From positions 1 to 64,000 of the forward strand of contig JAWKNW010000016.1 in the NCBI GenBank assembly GCA_041391505.1: a stretch of 64,000 nt of DNA, written 5' to 3'. Shown here one piece after another: positions 1 to 8,068 of the stretch. A program made the position numbers and the translations under genes. The notes beneath the pieces are model-generated. The model searched no databases. It was given only the letters and a program-made list of their open reading frames with translations, and was not told the DNA's origin. Every line of letters begins with the position of its first letter. Within the stretch, counting starts at the first letter, position 1. The DNA comes from Rhodothermales bacterium (GTDB lineage Bacteria > Bacteroidota > Rhodothermia > Rhodothermales > JAHQVL01).

Positions 1-1
1 C

Positions 2-1510
2 GTAGAACTCGTTGTGGGTGCCGAGGGTGAAGGTGTGGCGCCCGCTGAACAGGTTCAGGTTATTGGTGATGGTAAAGATGTCCTGCTCGAGGAGGTTCGC
101 GGTCGAGAACGGCTCCGGACCCAGCGAAATCGAGCCGGCGCCGTCGGTGATGCTGACCGAAGGGAACGGCCGGCCGGCCACGCCGCGGTCGTCCTTCACC
201 CGGGTGTAGCCGAGCAGCAGCTTGTTGGCGACGCGGGTTCCGAACAGGCTGTTCAGCTCCATCGTCGTCGAGTTCGTCGTGTTCGGGAAGATGATCCCGT
301 TATTCCGGAAATTGATCGTCGAAGCCGTGCTGGCGAACTCGTCGGTGTTGTCCGACTGCGAGTAGCTGTGGCGCAGGCTGAGCTTGTGATCCCGGCTGAT
401 GTTCCAGTCGATCTTCCCCAGCAGCTTGTTGTCGTCTAGCGACGCGGCCTTGGCCCCGAAATCGCCGGCGTCGTAGCCCAGTTCGTTCTGGAGCACCGTC
501 TGGATCTCGGCGAGCCGGCTCGCGGACGCGCCGCGGTACTCGCCGGCGTTGAACGGCCGCGGCGACTCCGAACGGAGCAGCTCGCCGCTCGCAAAGAAGA
601 ACAGCTTGTTCTTCACGATGGGGCCGCCGAGCCGGATGCCGTAGCGCTGGTTCGAGAAATCGGCCAGCCGCTCGCGCGTCAGCGTCGGGTCGCTGGTCGG
701 CGTCTTGCCGACGAGCGTCTGGTTGCGGAGGTAGTAGTAGGCCGACCCCTCGAACACGTTCGTGCCGCTGCGCGTGATCGCGTTGATGGCGCCGCCCGTG
801 AAACCGCTCTGGGTGACGTCGAACGGAGCGATGTTGATCTGAAATTCCTCGATCGCGTCGATGCTGATCGGGGTCGCTCCGGTCTGGCCGCCGTTCGTGC
901 CCTGGGCCGAAAGGCCGAACACGTCGTTGTTCACCGCACCGTCGATGTAGATCGTGTTGAAGCGGTTGTTCTGGCCGGCGATCGAGATGGCCGGGCCGTC
1001 GTCGTCATCGTTGATGACGTAGGCCTGGGGCGTGAGGCGGGCGAAGTCGGCGATGTCTCTCCCCATCGACGGCGCGACCTGGATCAACTGTTCGTCGATG
1101 TTAGACGCGATGCCCGTCCGGTCGGCGTCGAACACGCCGCCGAGCCCGATCACGGTCACTTCATCGAGCAAAACGGCGCTTTCGGACAGCATCGCCCCGA
1201 TGGCGTGGCTCTGTCCGAGCACCAGTGTGATGCCGTTCTGGGTGTACGATTCGAAGCCTACGTACGAAATGACGACCTCGTACGGGCCGCCAACGCGCAT
1301 ATTGGGGATCCGGAAATTGCCGTCCAGATCGGAGATCGTGCCGTACTCGCTGCCCGAGGGCAGGTGCGTGGCCACAATATTGGCGCCGGGAAGCGACGTT
1401 CCCTGCTGGTCGGTGACTTTCCCCCATATGGAGGAGGTGGTGACGCCCTGCGCGTGCACGGCGGCCGGCGCCAGCAACAGCAAGGCTGCCAGGATAATCC
1501 AGGATTTCAT
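2..1510 (-). CDS. Oar-like TonB-dependent outer membrane receptor, N-terminal part (cut by window edge)
   Basis: Only the first 503 residues lie in the window; the beta-barrel continues beyond position 1. The protein opens with a signal peptide (MKSWIILAALLLLAPAAVHA), followed by a carboxypeptidase-regulatory-like beta-sandwich at about residues 25-105 ('GKVTDQQGTSLPGANI', 'GTISDLDGNFRIPN', 'SYVGFES'). A TonB plug follows at about 120-240, with 'IDGAVNNDVFGLS' and 'TRSGTN', then the first barrel strands ('YGIRLGGPIVKNKLFFFAS'). This arrangement matches Oar/SusC-like receptors of Bacteroidota, which take up large substrates or help outer membrane export. The ATG at 1510 is preceded by a GAGGA element 7-8 bases upstream. 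Substrate cannot be told; the neighbouring secreted glycan-binding proteins hint at carbohydrate or peptide uptake, but they are not in one operon with it. Confidence 0.9.
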   Translation of the reverse strand, partial: MKSWIILAALLLLAPAAVHAQGVTTSSIWGKVTDQQGTSLPGANIVATHLPSGSEYGTISDLDGNFRIPNMRVGGPYEVVISYVGFESYTQNGITLVLGQSHAIGAMLSESAVLLDEVTVIGLGGVFDADRTGIASNIDEQLIQVAPSMGRDIADFARLTPQAYVINDDDDGPAISIAGQNNRFNTIYIDGAVNNDVFGLSAQGTNGGQTGATPISIDAIEEFQINIAPFDVTQSGFTGGAINAITRSGTNVFEGSAYYYLRNQTLVGKTPTSDPTLTRERLADFSNQRYGIRLGGPIVKNKLFFFASGELLRSESPRPFNAGEYRGASASRLAEIQTVLQNELGYDAGDFGAKAASLDDNKLLGKIDWNISRDHKLSLRHSYSQSDNTDEFASTASTINFRNNGIIFPNTTNSTTMELNSLFGTRVANKLLLGYTRVKDDRGVAGRPFPSVSITDGAGSISLGPEPFSTANLLEQDIFTITNNLNLFSGRHTFTLGTHNEFY

Positions 1511-1828
1511 GATGGTCCTCGTATGATAAAACGGGCTGACCTGCGTTCTCCCGCCGGCGAATGCGAGACGGCGGACCATCCGGGTCCGCGTGTCGACCGC
1601 CCTGCGCAACCAGGAATGAAGGGGCCGTGTGGTGGTCGGATAACCCCTGTCGATTGCGCGCGAAAAACCGGGTGTATAGCCCCGTAGCGTTCGTTACCGC
1701 AACAAAGTAGGAAGCCTGCTTCGAATCGGGCAACCCGCGTCAGCCGGATGCGATAGATCTTAACAGATTGATGACAGGCGGTCTTCGGGACGGCGTCGAT
1801 GGAGAGGGTTCGCCGGCCGGACGCCCGG

Positions 1829-2158
1829 TCACTCGGCCGGCTCGACGATGGCCGACATCGAGCCGCGGCAGTGCGCGATACGCCAGTCGGCGCCATAGCT
1901 GTGGATCTGATCCCGCTTCAATTCCGCCCGCTCCTTCGTGGTGGTATCGACGACGACGCGCCCCTGCCGGTCGACGTCGCACGCCATGCGGTAGGCCTTC
2001 TCCTGGCTGTGCCCGAACAGCTTCATGAGCATCTCGATGACATACTCGTAGGTATGGTCGTTGTCGTCGAGCAGGATGACGTGAAAGTTCGGGAGGAAGA
2101 TGGTGCGTTCTTCCTCCACGTCGATTTCTACAGGCGCTGTCAGAATATCTGGTTCCAT
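1829..2158 (-). CDS. clpS: ATP-dependent Clp protease adaptor ClpS
   Basis: A 109-residue cytoplasmic protein with the ClpS core 'NFHVILLDDNDHTYEYVIEML' split over residues 24-44, followed by 'GHSQEKAYRMACDVDRQGR' (about 49-67), which carries the conserved N-degron pocket and ClpA-contact residues. ClpS binds the N-domain of ClpA/ClpC and delivers N-end-rule substrates for degradation. The length is normal for the family, and the acidic N-terminal extension (residues 1-22) is the flexible arm used on ClpA. It starts about 30 bases after the stop of the LuxE-like gene on the same strand, so the two may be co-transcribed. No clp protease gene is in the window. Confidence 0.93.
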   Translation of the reverse strand: MEPDILTAPVEIDVEEERTIFLPNFHVILLDDNDHTYEYVIEMLMKLFGHSQEKAYRMACDVDRQGRVVVDTTTKERAELKRDQIHSYGADWRIAHCRGSMSAIVEPAE

Positions 2159-2189
2159 ACGATCGATGTGTCGCGTTCGAGCCTCCCCG

Positions 2190-3209
2190 TCAGCGCAGTT
2201 GCTCCAGGAGGAAATTGCAGCCGCGCAACGCCGCGCCGCTCAGCCGGCCCAGCACCTGGAACCCGTCGCCGGTCTTGCGCGCGCGATCCTGGGTAAGCAG
2301 CGGCGACACGGAATACATATTGGCCAGATCGATGACCGCGAGCGCTCCGTCGCTGCCCTCCGGCACCGGGTTCATCGGCGATTCGGGGTCTACTACCTCC
2401 ACGCGCATCCAGGGCGGCGGATAAAAGAGCGCGCCCCCTCGCGTGTAGCATTGACTCAGCAACTCGCACATCCCGTATTCGCTCCACACCCGCTCGCGCG
2501 GAACCCGAAAGCCCTCCGCCAGCCGCTCATGCAGCGCTTCCCGTTCCACCGCCCTGCGAAACGTTTTCATGCCGCCGGTCTCGATCACCAGGGCGCCGTC
2601 GGGCACTACATACGCCCCCTGTTCCACCAGATCCAGCAAGCCGAACGCGGCGCCGAACAGGATGAACGGTGTGCCGGCCTCCCCGCTCTGCGCGATCGCC
2701 CGGTGGAGCAATGCGTCGTCCTCCAGAAAGAAGCCGCTTGCATCGTCACCGAACGTTTCGATCAGGCCGTGGACCATGTAGAGGAGGGACGAGCGCGCGC
2801 CCCGGCCGGCGTAATGAGGCAGATGCGCCACGATAGTGTACGGGCCGGCGCCGAAAAGCTGCCGGAAATGCTCCGTGAACGACCGGCGATACACCGCCGC
2901 CTTGCAGACCCCATGCCGGCTCGGCGTCCCCTGCCCGGTTCCGCTGCTCTCGAACTCCAGCTCCACCTCATCGGCAGGGCAGGTCTGCAGCGGCGCATGT
3001 TTGAAGGCCTCGACCGGAAGATACGGCATGCGCCACCCGGGAAACGCCTCGCAATAGCGGGCATAGACCGGATTCCTTTCCCGCTGATACGCCACCACGG
3101 CCTCCGACATGGCCTCAAAACCCGCGTCGTCGCCCGGGAGCAGTCCCGTAAAGCCGGCCTCGACATCCCGCAGATCCGGCGCGGGAGAGCCTATAATTTG
3201 ATCCGGCAT
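2190..3209 (-). CDS. LuxE/acyl-protein synthetase-like ligase
   Basis: A 339-residue soluble protein of the LuxE/PaaK-like adenylating group. Family features include 'LEFESSGTGQGTPSRH' (about residues 85-100, the nucleotide-binding Ser/Thr/Gly loop), 'VIETGGMKTFRR' (about 210-221), 'WSEYGMCELLSQCY' (about 243-256, the aromatic-acid-ligase motif), and a distal 'GDGFQVLGRLSGAALRGCNFLLE'. LuxE enzymes activate a fatty acid as acyl-AMP and load it on a cysteine. Here no luxA, B, C or D genes are present, so light production is not implied. In Bacteroidota such stand-alone proteins are usually placed with acyl transfer or lipid tailoring. The start ATG lies inside the end of the upstream redoxin-like gene (19-base overlap), so translation is probably coupled. 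Confidence 0.78.
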   Translation of the reverse strand: MPDQIIGSPAPDLRDVEAGFTGLLPGDDAGFEAMSEAVVAYQRERNPVYARYCEAFPGWRMPYLPVEAFKHAPLQTCPADEVELEFESSGTGQGTPSRHGVCKAAVYRRSFTEHFRQLFGAGPYTIVAHLPHYAGRGARSSLLYMVHGLIETFGDDASGFFLEDDALLHRAIAQSGEAGTPFILFGAAFGLLDLVEQGAYVVPDGALVIETGGMKTFRRAVEREALHERLAEGFRVPRERVWSEYGMCELLSQCYTRGGALFYPPPWMRVEVVDPESPMNPVPEGSDGALAVIDLANMYSVSPLLTQDRARKTGDGFQVLGRLSGAALRGCNFLLEQLR

Positions 3210-3823
3210 CCGAACGGCTGCGTTTCCGATGGGTCGGGCGCCGCGCCCGTGCGCAGCGAGGTCAGGGCGTCGAGGAGGTACGTCTTCTGCACCAGCGCCG
3301 CGTCGCCCGGGCTGTCGTCGATGCCGCCGGCGTACATCAGCTGCCGCGCCGTATCGAACAGAAAGACGTGCGGGATGCGCTGGGCTCCCATCGACCGGGC
3401 CAGCGACCCGTCCGTATCGAGAAAATACCGGTCCACGCCGACGCGGCGCGCGACCTGCCGGCTTTCCTCCGCGTTTTCCTTCGGAAAGGCCTCGGGATCG
3501 TTGGCATTCACCAGCACGACCGCCACGCCATCCTGACGGGCCTGCCGAATCACCTGACGCAGCCGTTCTTCATACCGCTGCGACCATACACACTGGTTGC
3601 CCCAGAACACCACGACGGTGCCGCCCTGGCCGAACGCGCTGACGACATCCATGCGCGCCCCGCTCACGGCGTCCATCATGGGGCGGTTCAAACCGGCGGC
3701 CGAACCGCCGATGCCAAGCACGGGCTGCGCGACCACCGGGTGCGAGGCGGCGAGCAGCGCCGTCAGGGACCACACGAGAATCCTTGCAGCGTACCGTGTT
3801 TGCATAGCTTCGAGCGTTTTCAT
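3191..3823 (-). CDS. Secreted redoxin/thioredoxin-like protein with CxxS active site
   Basis: A 210-residue thioredoxin-fold protein with an N-terminal export signal ('ARILVWSLTALLAASHPVVAQ', cleavage likely near residue 33). The active-site region reads 'VVFWGNQCVWSQRYEERL', so only the first cysteine (C78) remains and the second is serine (S81). The rest follows the AhpC/TSA-redoxin pattern: 'VVLVNANDPEAFPKENAEES' and the cis-proline region 'GAQRIPHVFLFD'. A conserved-looking C-terminal 'PFGCRIKL' supplies a second cysteine (C206). It probably acts in the periplasm on thiols, perhaps as an isomerase or mixed-disulfide reductase, given the CxxS motif. An upstream in-frame TTG (3844) is possible, but the ATG at 3823 gives a compact signal peptide. 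The gene overlaps the LuxE-like ligase. Confidence 0.8.
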   Translation of the reverse strand: MKTLEAMQTRYAARILVWSLTALLAASHPVVAQPVLGIGGSAAGLNRPMMDAVSGARMDVVSAFGQGGTVVVFWGNQCVWSQRYEERLRQVIRQARQDGVAVVLVNANDPEAFPKENAEESRQVARRVGVDRYFLDTDGSLARSMGAQRIPHVFLFDTARQLMYAGGIDDSPGDAALVQKTYLLDALTSLRTGAAPDPSETQPFGCRIKL

Positions 3824-4498
3824 GGACTGTACCGGTTGGTTCAACGTCCGGCCCCCGGCCTGGGGTCCGCATGACGTTGCCAGGCCTTATTGCATAGATC
3901 GTGCCCATGCCACGTCGTCATGCCGGCGTTGACGCCCCACAGGGGGGTCCCGGGATGAGACTCAGGCGTTCTGGCGCACGCCCGATGCGCCGGAATGCCG
4001 AGCCCACGAGGCGGTTTCGGGCGCGCCTGAGCCGGTCTGATGCGCCATATGGCGCATTTTAACGCCGCCGCGCCATGCAGGGCGATCGTTCGTCCCTGCG
4101 CTCCCCCACACCGATTCGAACCGCCCGGGACGTTCGGAATGCGTGGTTTGTGCGTCTTTTTTTTGCCCGCTCGGCCAAAACCGGCGTGTCGCCAGAATAC
4201 GATAGCGACCTTCCATTTCTGGACACATACCGCGAAATGCAGCATGAACACCGTGTTTTGGATCCATCTGCTCCCCGGCGCGACGCAGTATGCCGCCTGC
4301 CTCCTCAGGGATATTCTGGCACGCCGTTTGAGAAACAACCAGACGAAATTGCCCGCCCCCCGCAATTTCTGACGACTATCACTCGTCGAATCGCCGGCAC
4401 ATGACCCCGGCGCTCCGGTACTCCCCGGCCGGACACATCACCTCAAGGAATCGCTCACTGTAGTATTACTGTCAAACGGGAAGCCGTTTAGCTACGTT
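3824..4498. other. Divergent intergenic region, 675 bases
   Basis: Non-coding stretch between the redoxin-like gene (minus) and the large glycosidase-like gene (plus), so it must hold both promoters. Open frames here give basic, tryptophan- and cysteine-scattered translations with no family resemblance and were not called. At about 3914-3955 there is an imperfect palindromic element of the 'GTCATGCCGGC ... GTCCCGGGATGAG' type, which resembles intergenic REP-like repeats. A T-run at about 4157-4164 and an AT-richer stretch just before 4499 are the only other landmarks. No recognisable riboswitch or tRNA was seen. Confidence 0.5.
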
Positions 4499-7400
4499 AT
4501 GAGGTTCAAATCTACGTTCGCCGTGGCGCGTGCACGGGTGTCCTATATCCTCCTGTTAGTTGTTGTCACATGCATTTCACTGCAAGCCCCCCCGGCGTTG
4601 GCGCAGGAAGACGCGTTCATCGAGGCGGACGGGCTGGTGGTGATCGAAGCCGAATCCATATCTGGGATCGACGGATGGCTCACGGAAACGTCCGAATCCG
4701 GCTATGCAGGGAACGGGTATCTGCGCTGGAACGGCGCCAACTTCTTCACCGACCCGGGCAACGGCACCATCGCCTACAAGGTCCGTATCGACACGCCAGG
4801 CGAGTATAACATGCGCTTGCGCCTTTCGCATCAGGGCGCGCCGGCGGGCGACCAGGAAAACGATTGCTGGACGCGCATGGACGGCGGCGAATGGATCAAG
4901 ACCTTTCATCCGAGCAACCGGATCGACGAAGGGTTCACCTTCCACTCCTTCCACGAACCGTCTTCCGGCGAATTCGTCAACCCCCGGTACACCCTGTCCG
5001 CCGGCGAGCACATCTTCTACATCTCCGGACGCTCGAAGAACGTCCGGATCGACCGCATTCACCTTTACCTCGACTCGGTGGCGGACCCGCTGAGCATCGC
5101 CCATCCCGAATCGGCGCGCGGTGTTACGGGCGGCGGCGGGGGCGGCGATGCCACGCCCGGCGGCGTCACCGTCACGGGCGAGCAGAAGAAGTGGCACCCG
5201 ATCACGATCACGCTGGACGGCCCGCAGGCCAGCGAAGGCGGCAATCCGAATCCGTTTCTCGACTACCGCTTCGAGGTCACCTTCACCCAGGGCGCTTCCA
5301 GCTACCGTGTGCCCGGTTATTTCGCCGCCGACGGCAATGCGGCCGAGACCGGTGCCACGGCCGGCAACAAATGGCGCGCGCACTTCGTCCCCGAACGGAC
5401 GGGCACCTGGACCTACACGATATCGATGCGCAGCGGCGCGGACGTGGCCCTCGACACCGCGCCGACCGCCGGCTCGGCTACCGCATTCAACGGGTTGAGC
5501 GGCAGCTTCACGATCTCGGAGACCGACAAGACCGGTGCCGATTTCCGGGGCAAAGGGATGCTCCGCTATGTCGGCCGGCACTATCTCCAGTTCGACAACG
5601 GCGAATACTTCATCAAGGGCGGCGCGGACAGCCCCGAGAATTTTCTCGCCTACAAGGAATTCGACGGCACCGTCAATGGAGGCGGCACCGACTTCACCAA
5701 GTCGTACAATGCCCACGTCGGCGACTGGCAGCCGGGCGACCCGACCTGGAAAGGGAGCAAGGGCAAGGGGATCATCGGGGCGCTGAACTACCTGGCCTCC
5801 AAGGGCATGAACTCCGTCTACTTCCTCACGATGAACGTCGACGGAGACGGGAAAGACGTCTGGCCGTGGCCGGCCCAGGGCGATCGCCTCGTATACGACG
5901 TCTCGAAGCTGGCGCAGTGGGACATCGTGTTCAACCACATGGACCGGCTGGGCATCATGCTGCACGTCCAGACCCAGGAAACGGAAAATGAACTGCTTCT
6001 CAACGGGGGCAACCTCGGCCGCGAACGCAAGCTCTACTACCGCGAGCTGGTGGCCCGCTTCGGCTATCACCACGCCATAACCTGGAATCTGGGCGAAGAA
6101 AACGACGACAACACAACGGCCCAGCGGAAGCAGTTCGCCGACTACTTCGCCGCCCTCGATCCCTACGACCATCCGGTCGTGGTGCACACCGTGCCGGGGC
6201 AATACGACCAGATCTACAACCCGCTGCTCGGTTATCCGACCTTCGACGGCCCCTCGCTCCAGATCAAGAGCCCGGAACTCGTGCACGCCGAGGTCAAGAA
6301 GTGGCGCACCCTCTCCGCCGCGAGCCGGCGCTGGATCGTTTCGCTGGACGAGATCGGCCCCTACAACCTCGGCGTCACGCCCGACGGATCGAACAACAAT
6401 CACGGCGTCATCCGCAAGCAGGCGCTCTGGGGCACGCTGATGGCCGGCGGGGCCGGCGTGGAGTGGTATTTCGGCTACGACTACGACAACCACGACCTGA
6501 GCGCCGAGGACTTCCGCACTCGCGACGAGATGTGGGATTTCACGCGGTACGCCCTCGAGTTCTTCCAGGCGTATCTCCCCTTCAACGAGATGAACCCCAT
6601 GGATGAGGTGACGTCGCGGGCGGACGATTACGTCTTTGCCAAACCGGGCGAAGCTTACGCGATCTATCTCCCTTCCGGGGGCACCGCCACGGCAAACCTG
6701 GCGGGCGGCGAATACAGCGTGCGCTGGTACAACCCCCGCTCCGGCGGCGCACTGCAAACCGGCAGCGTGCAAACCGTCAACGGCTCCGGCTCGACCGCCA
6801 TCGGCAACCCGCCGGGCAGTGTGGATTCGGACTGGGTGGCGCTGCTGCGGAGCACCTCCGGCGTGATGACGCAACCCGAGCTTCGGGTCACGCCGGCCAC
6901 GCTGAACTTCGGCGAGGTCCAGGCCGGCACGCCCAAGACGCTGCCCCTCACCGTGATCAACGACGGAAATGCGAGCCTGTCGATCAGTTCGCTCTCGATC
7001 GGCGGCGACAACCCGTTCCCGTTCACCGTTCCTGAAGATCCCGCTCCGTTCACCCTTAACCCCGGCGCCTCGATCGTACTCAACGTGGTGTTCGAGCCCG
7101 GCGCGGCCGGGAGCAAGGATGCCTCGTTGCGCATCGCCAGCAACGACCCCAACCGGTCGCTCCTCAACGTCACCCTCTCTGGCAGCGGCGTGGCCGCCGG
7201 CAGCGGGGGCGGCACGGGCGACGGCGGAGACGGCGGCGGTACGGGTGGCGGTGGAACCGGAGGCGGCGGGGGCAGCACGGGCGGCGGCGGAAGCGGGGGC
7301 GGCACGGGCGGCGGCACGGGTGGCGGTGAAGCCGGAAATGGCATCCGGGTCGTCAGCTTTACGCTGGTCGACGCCCAATCCGGCGAGGAGCTCATGACGA

Positions 7401-7969
7401 TCCACAACGGCGACATCATCAACCTCGGGTCGCTCCCCACCGCCAACTTGAACATTCGGGCGGATACCGAGCCGGAGCAGGTGGGAAGCGTCCAGTTTTC
7501 CCTCAACGAGAACCGCAACTTCCGGCTAGAGAACTCGCTGCCCTATGCGATGGCCGGCGACATCGGCGACACCTACAACGCGTGGACGCCTGTGCCGGGC
7601 GAGCATGTCCTGAAGGCCTCGCCCTACAGCTCGCGCAACGCGACGGGCGCACTCGGGGAATCGCTCGAAATCACGTTCGTCGTGTCTCGCGATGGCGAAT
7701 TGCCCGGCGCGATCGAGCTGAATCAGAACTTCCCCAACCCCTTCCACGAACGCACGACGATCGCCTTCAAGGTGCAAAAAACCGCGTACGTGACGCTCGA
7801 CGTCTACAACGCCATGGGCCAACGCGTGCAACGCATCGTCGACCGCTACATGCCGGACGGCGTGCACCACGTCATCTTCGACGGCGCCGACCTGTCGAGC
7901 GGCCTCTACCTCTATCGGATCGAAAGCGAAGGCCAGGTGACGGTAGGCAAGATGCTGCTCGTGCGATAA
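4499..7969 (+). CDS. Secreted multidomain glycoside hydrolase candidate (DUF5060 / apiosidase-like barrel) with type IX sorting signal
   Basis: A 1156-residue secreted protein. Order: signal peptide (1-35); a beta-sandwich glycan-binding-like domain (about 40-198, ending 'NVRIDRIHLYLD'); DUF5060 (about 223-315); a TIM-barrel of the DUF4038/apiosidase-like group (about 350-690, 'YFIKGGADSPENFLAY'); a collagen-binding-like beta domain (about 695-788); a choice-of-anchor-D (ASPM/SPD-2/hydin-like) Ig domain (793-898); a poly-Gly/Thr linker (about 899-945); a beta domain; and a type IX secretion tail from 'NFPNPF' (about 1077) to the end. The barrel has 'WNLGEEND' (E533 region) after strand 4 and 'SLDEIGP' (E618), which are candidate acid/base and nucleophile. 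It is probably released or surface-anchored and attacks a plant or algal polysaccharide; the substrate cannot be told from sequence. It is convergent with the next gene. Confidence 0.88.
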   Translation: MRFKSTFAVARARVSYILLLVVVTCISLQAPPALAQEDAFIEADGLVVIEAESISGIDGWLTETSESGYAGNGYLRWNGANFFTDPGNGTIAYKVRIDTPGEYNMRLRLSHQGAPAGDQENDCWTRMDGGEWIKTFHPSNRIDEGFTFHSFHEPSSGEFVNPRYTLSAGEHIFYISGRSKNVRIDRIHLYLDSVADPLSIAHPESARGVTGGGGGGDATPGGVTVTGEQKKWHPITITLDGPQASEGGNPNPFLDYRFEVTFTQGASSYRVPGYFAADGNAAETGATAGNKWRAHFVPERTGTWTYTISMRSGADVALDTAPTAGSATAFNGLSGSFTISETDKTGADFRGKGMLRYVGRHYLQFDNGEYFIKGGADSPENFLAYKEFDGTVNGGGTDFTKSYNAHVGDWQPGDPTWKGSKGKGIIGALNYLASKGMNSVYFLTMNVDGDGKDVWPWPAQGDRLVYDVSKLAQWDIVFNHMDRLGIMLHVQTQETENELLLNGGNLGRERKLYYRELVARFGYHHAITWNLGEENDDNTTAQRKQFADYFAALDPYDHPVVVHTVPGQYDQIYNPLLGYPTFDGPSLQIKSPELVHAEVKKWRTLSAASRRWIVSLDEIGPYNLGVTPDGSNNNHGVIRKQALWGTLMAGGAGVEWYFGYDYDNHDLSAEDFRTRDEMWDFTRYALEFFQAYLPFNEMNPMDEVTSRADDYVFAKPGEAYAIYLPSGGTATANLAGGEYSVRWYNPRSGGALQTGSVQTVNGSGSTAIGNPPGSVDSDWVALLRSTSGVMTQPELRVTPATLNFGEVQAGTPKTLPLTVINDGNASLSISSLSIGGDNPFPFTVPEDPAPFTLNPGASIVLNVVFEPGAAGSKDASLRIASNDPNRSLLNVTLSGSGVAAGSGGGTGDGGDGGGTGGGGTGGGGGSTGGGGSGGGTGGGTGGGEAGNGIRVVSFTLVDAQSGEELMTIHNGDIINLGSLPTANLNIRADTEPEQVGSVQFSLNENRNFRLENSLPYAMAGDIGDTYNAWTPVPGEHVLKASPYSSRNATGALGESLEITFVVSRDGELPGAIELNQNFPNPFHERTTIAFKVQKTAYVTLDVYNAMGQRVQRIVDRYMPDGVHHVIFDGADLSSGLYLYRIESEGQVTVGKMLLVR

Positions 7970-7980
7970 GGGGGGATGGA

Positions 7981-8068
7981 GTTCAAGGTTTGAGGTTTGA
8001 AGTTCAAGGTTTGAGGTTCAAGGTTTAAGGAAAGTGCCCTTAAACCTTAAACCTTAAACCTCAAACCC
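7981..8068. repeat. TTCAAGGTT-type palindromic intergenic repeat, copy 1
   Basis: The left half is a run of 'gttcaaggttt' and 'gaggttt' units up to about 8030. The right half (8038-8068) is made of 'ccttaaa' and 'cctcaaacc' units and is the reverse complement, so the element can fold into a long hairpin with a loop of about seven bases. It sits exactly between two convergent genes and could stop transcription from both sides. Its right end contains the stop codon of the minus-strand gene at 8061. Three related copies are at 60110-60176, 61713-61787 and 62876-62954. Confidence 0.85.

Noticed and set aside
2190..3209. Luminescence (lux) operon
   Set aside because: Only a LuxE-like ligase is present; no luxA, luxB, luxC or luxD genes.
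3841..4365. A long open frame on the minus strand in the gap before the glycosidase gene
   Set aside because: Translation has no family pattern, is rich in Trp, Arg and Cys and overlaps the probable promoter region.
7200..7335. CRISPR or tandem repeat array at the Gly-rich tract
   Set aside because: It is in frame within a coding region and encodes a Gly/Thr linker; no spacer-repeat pattern.
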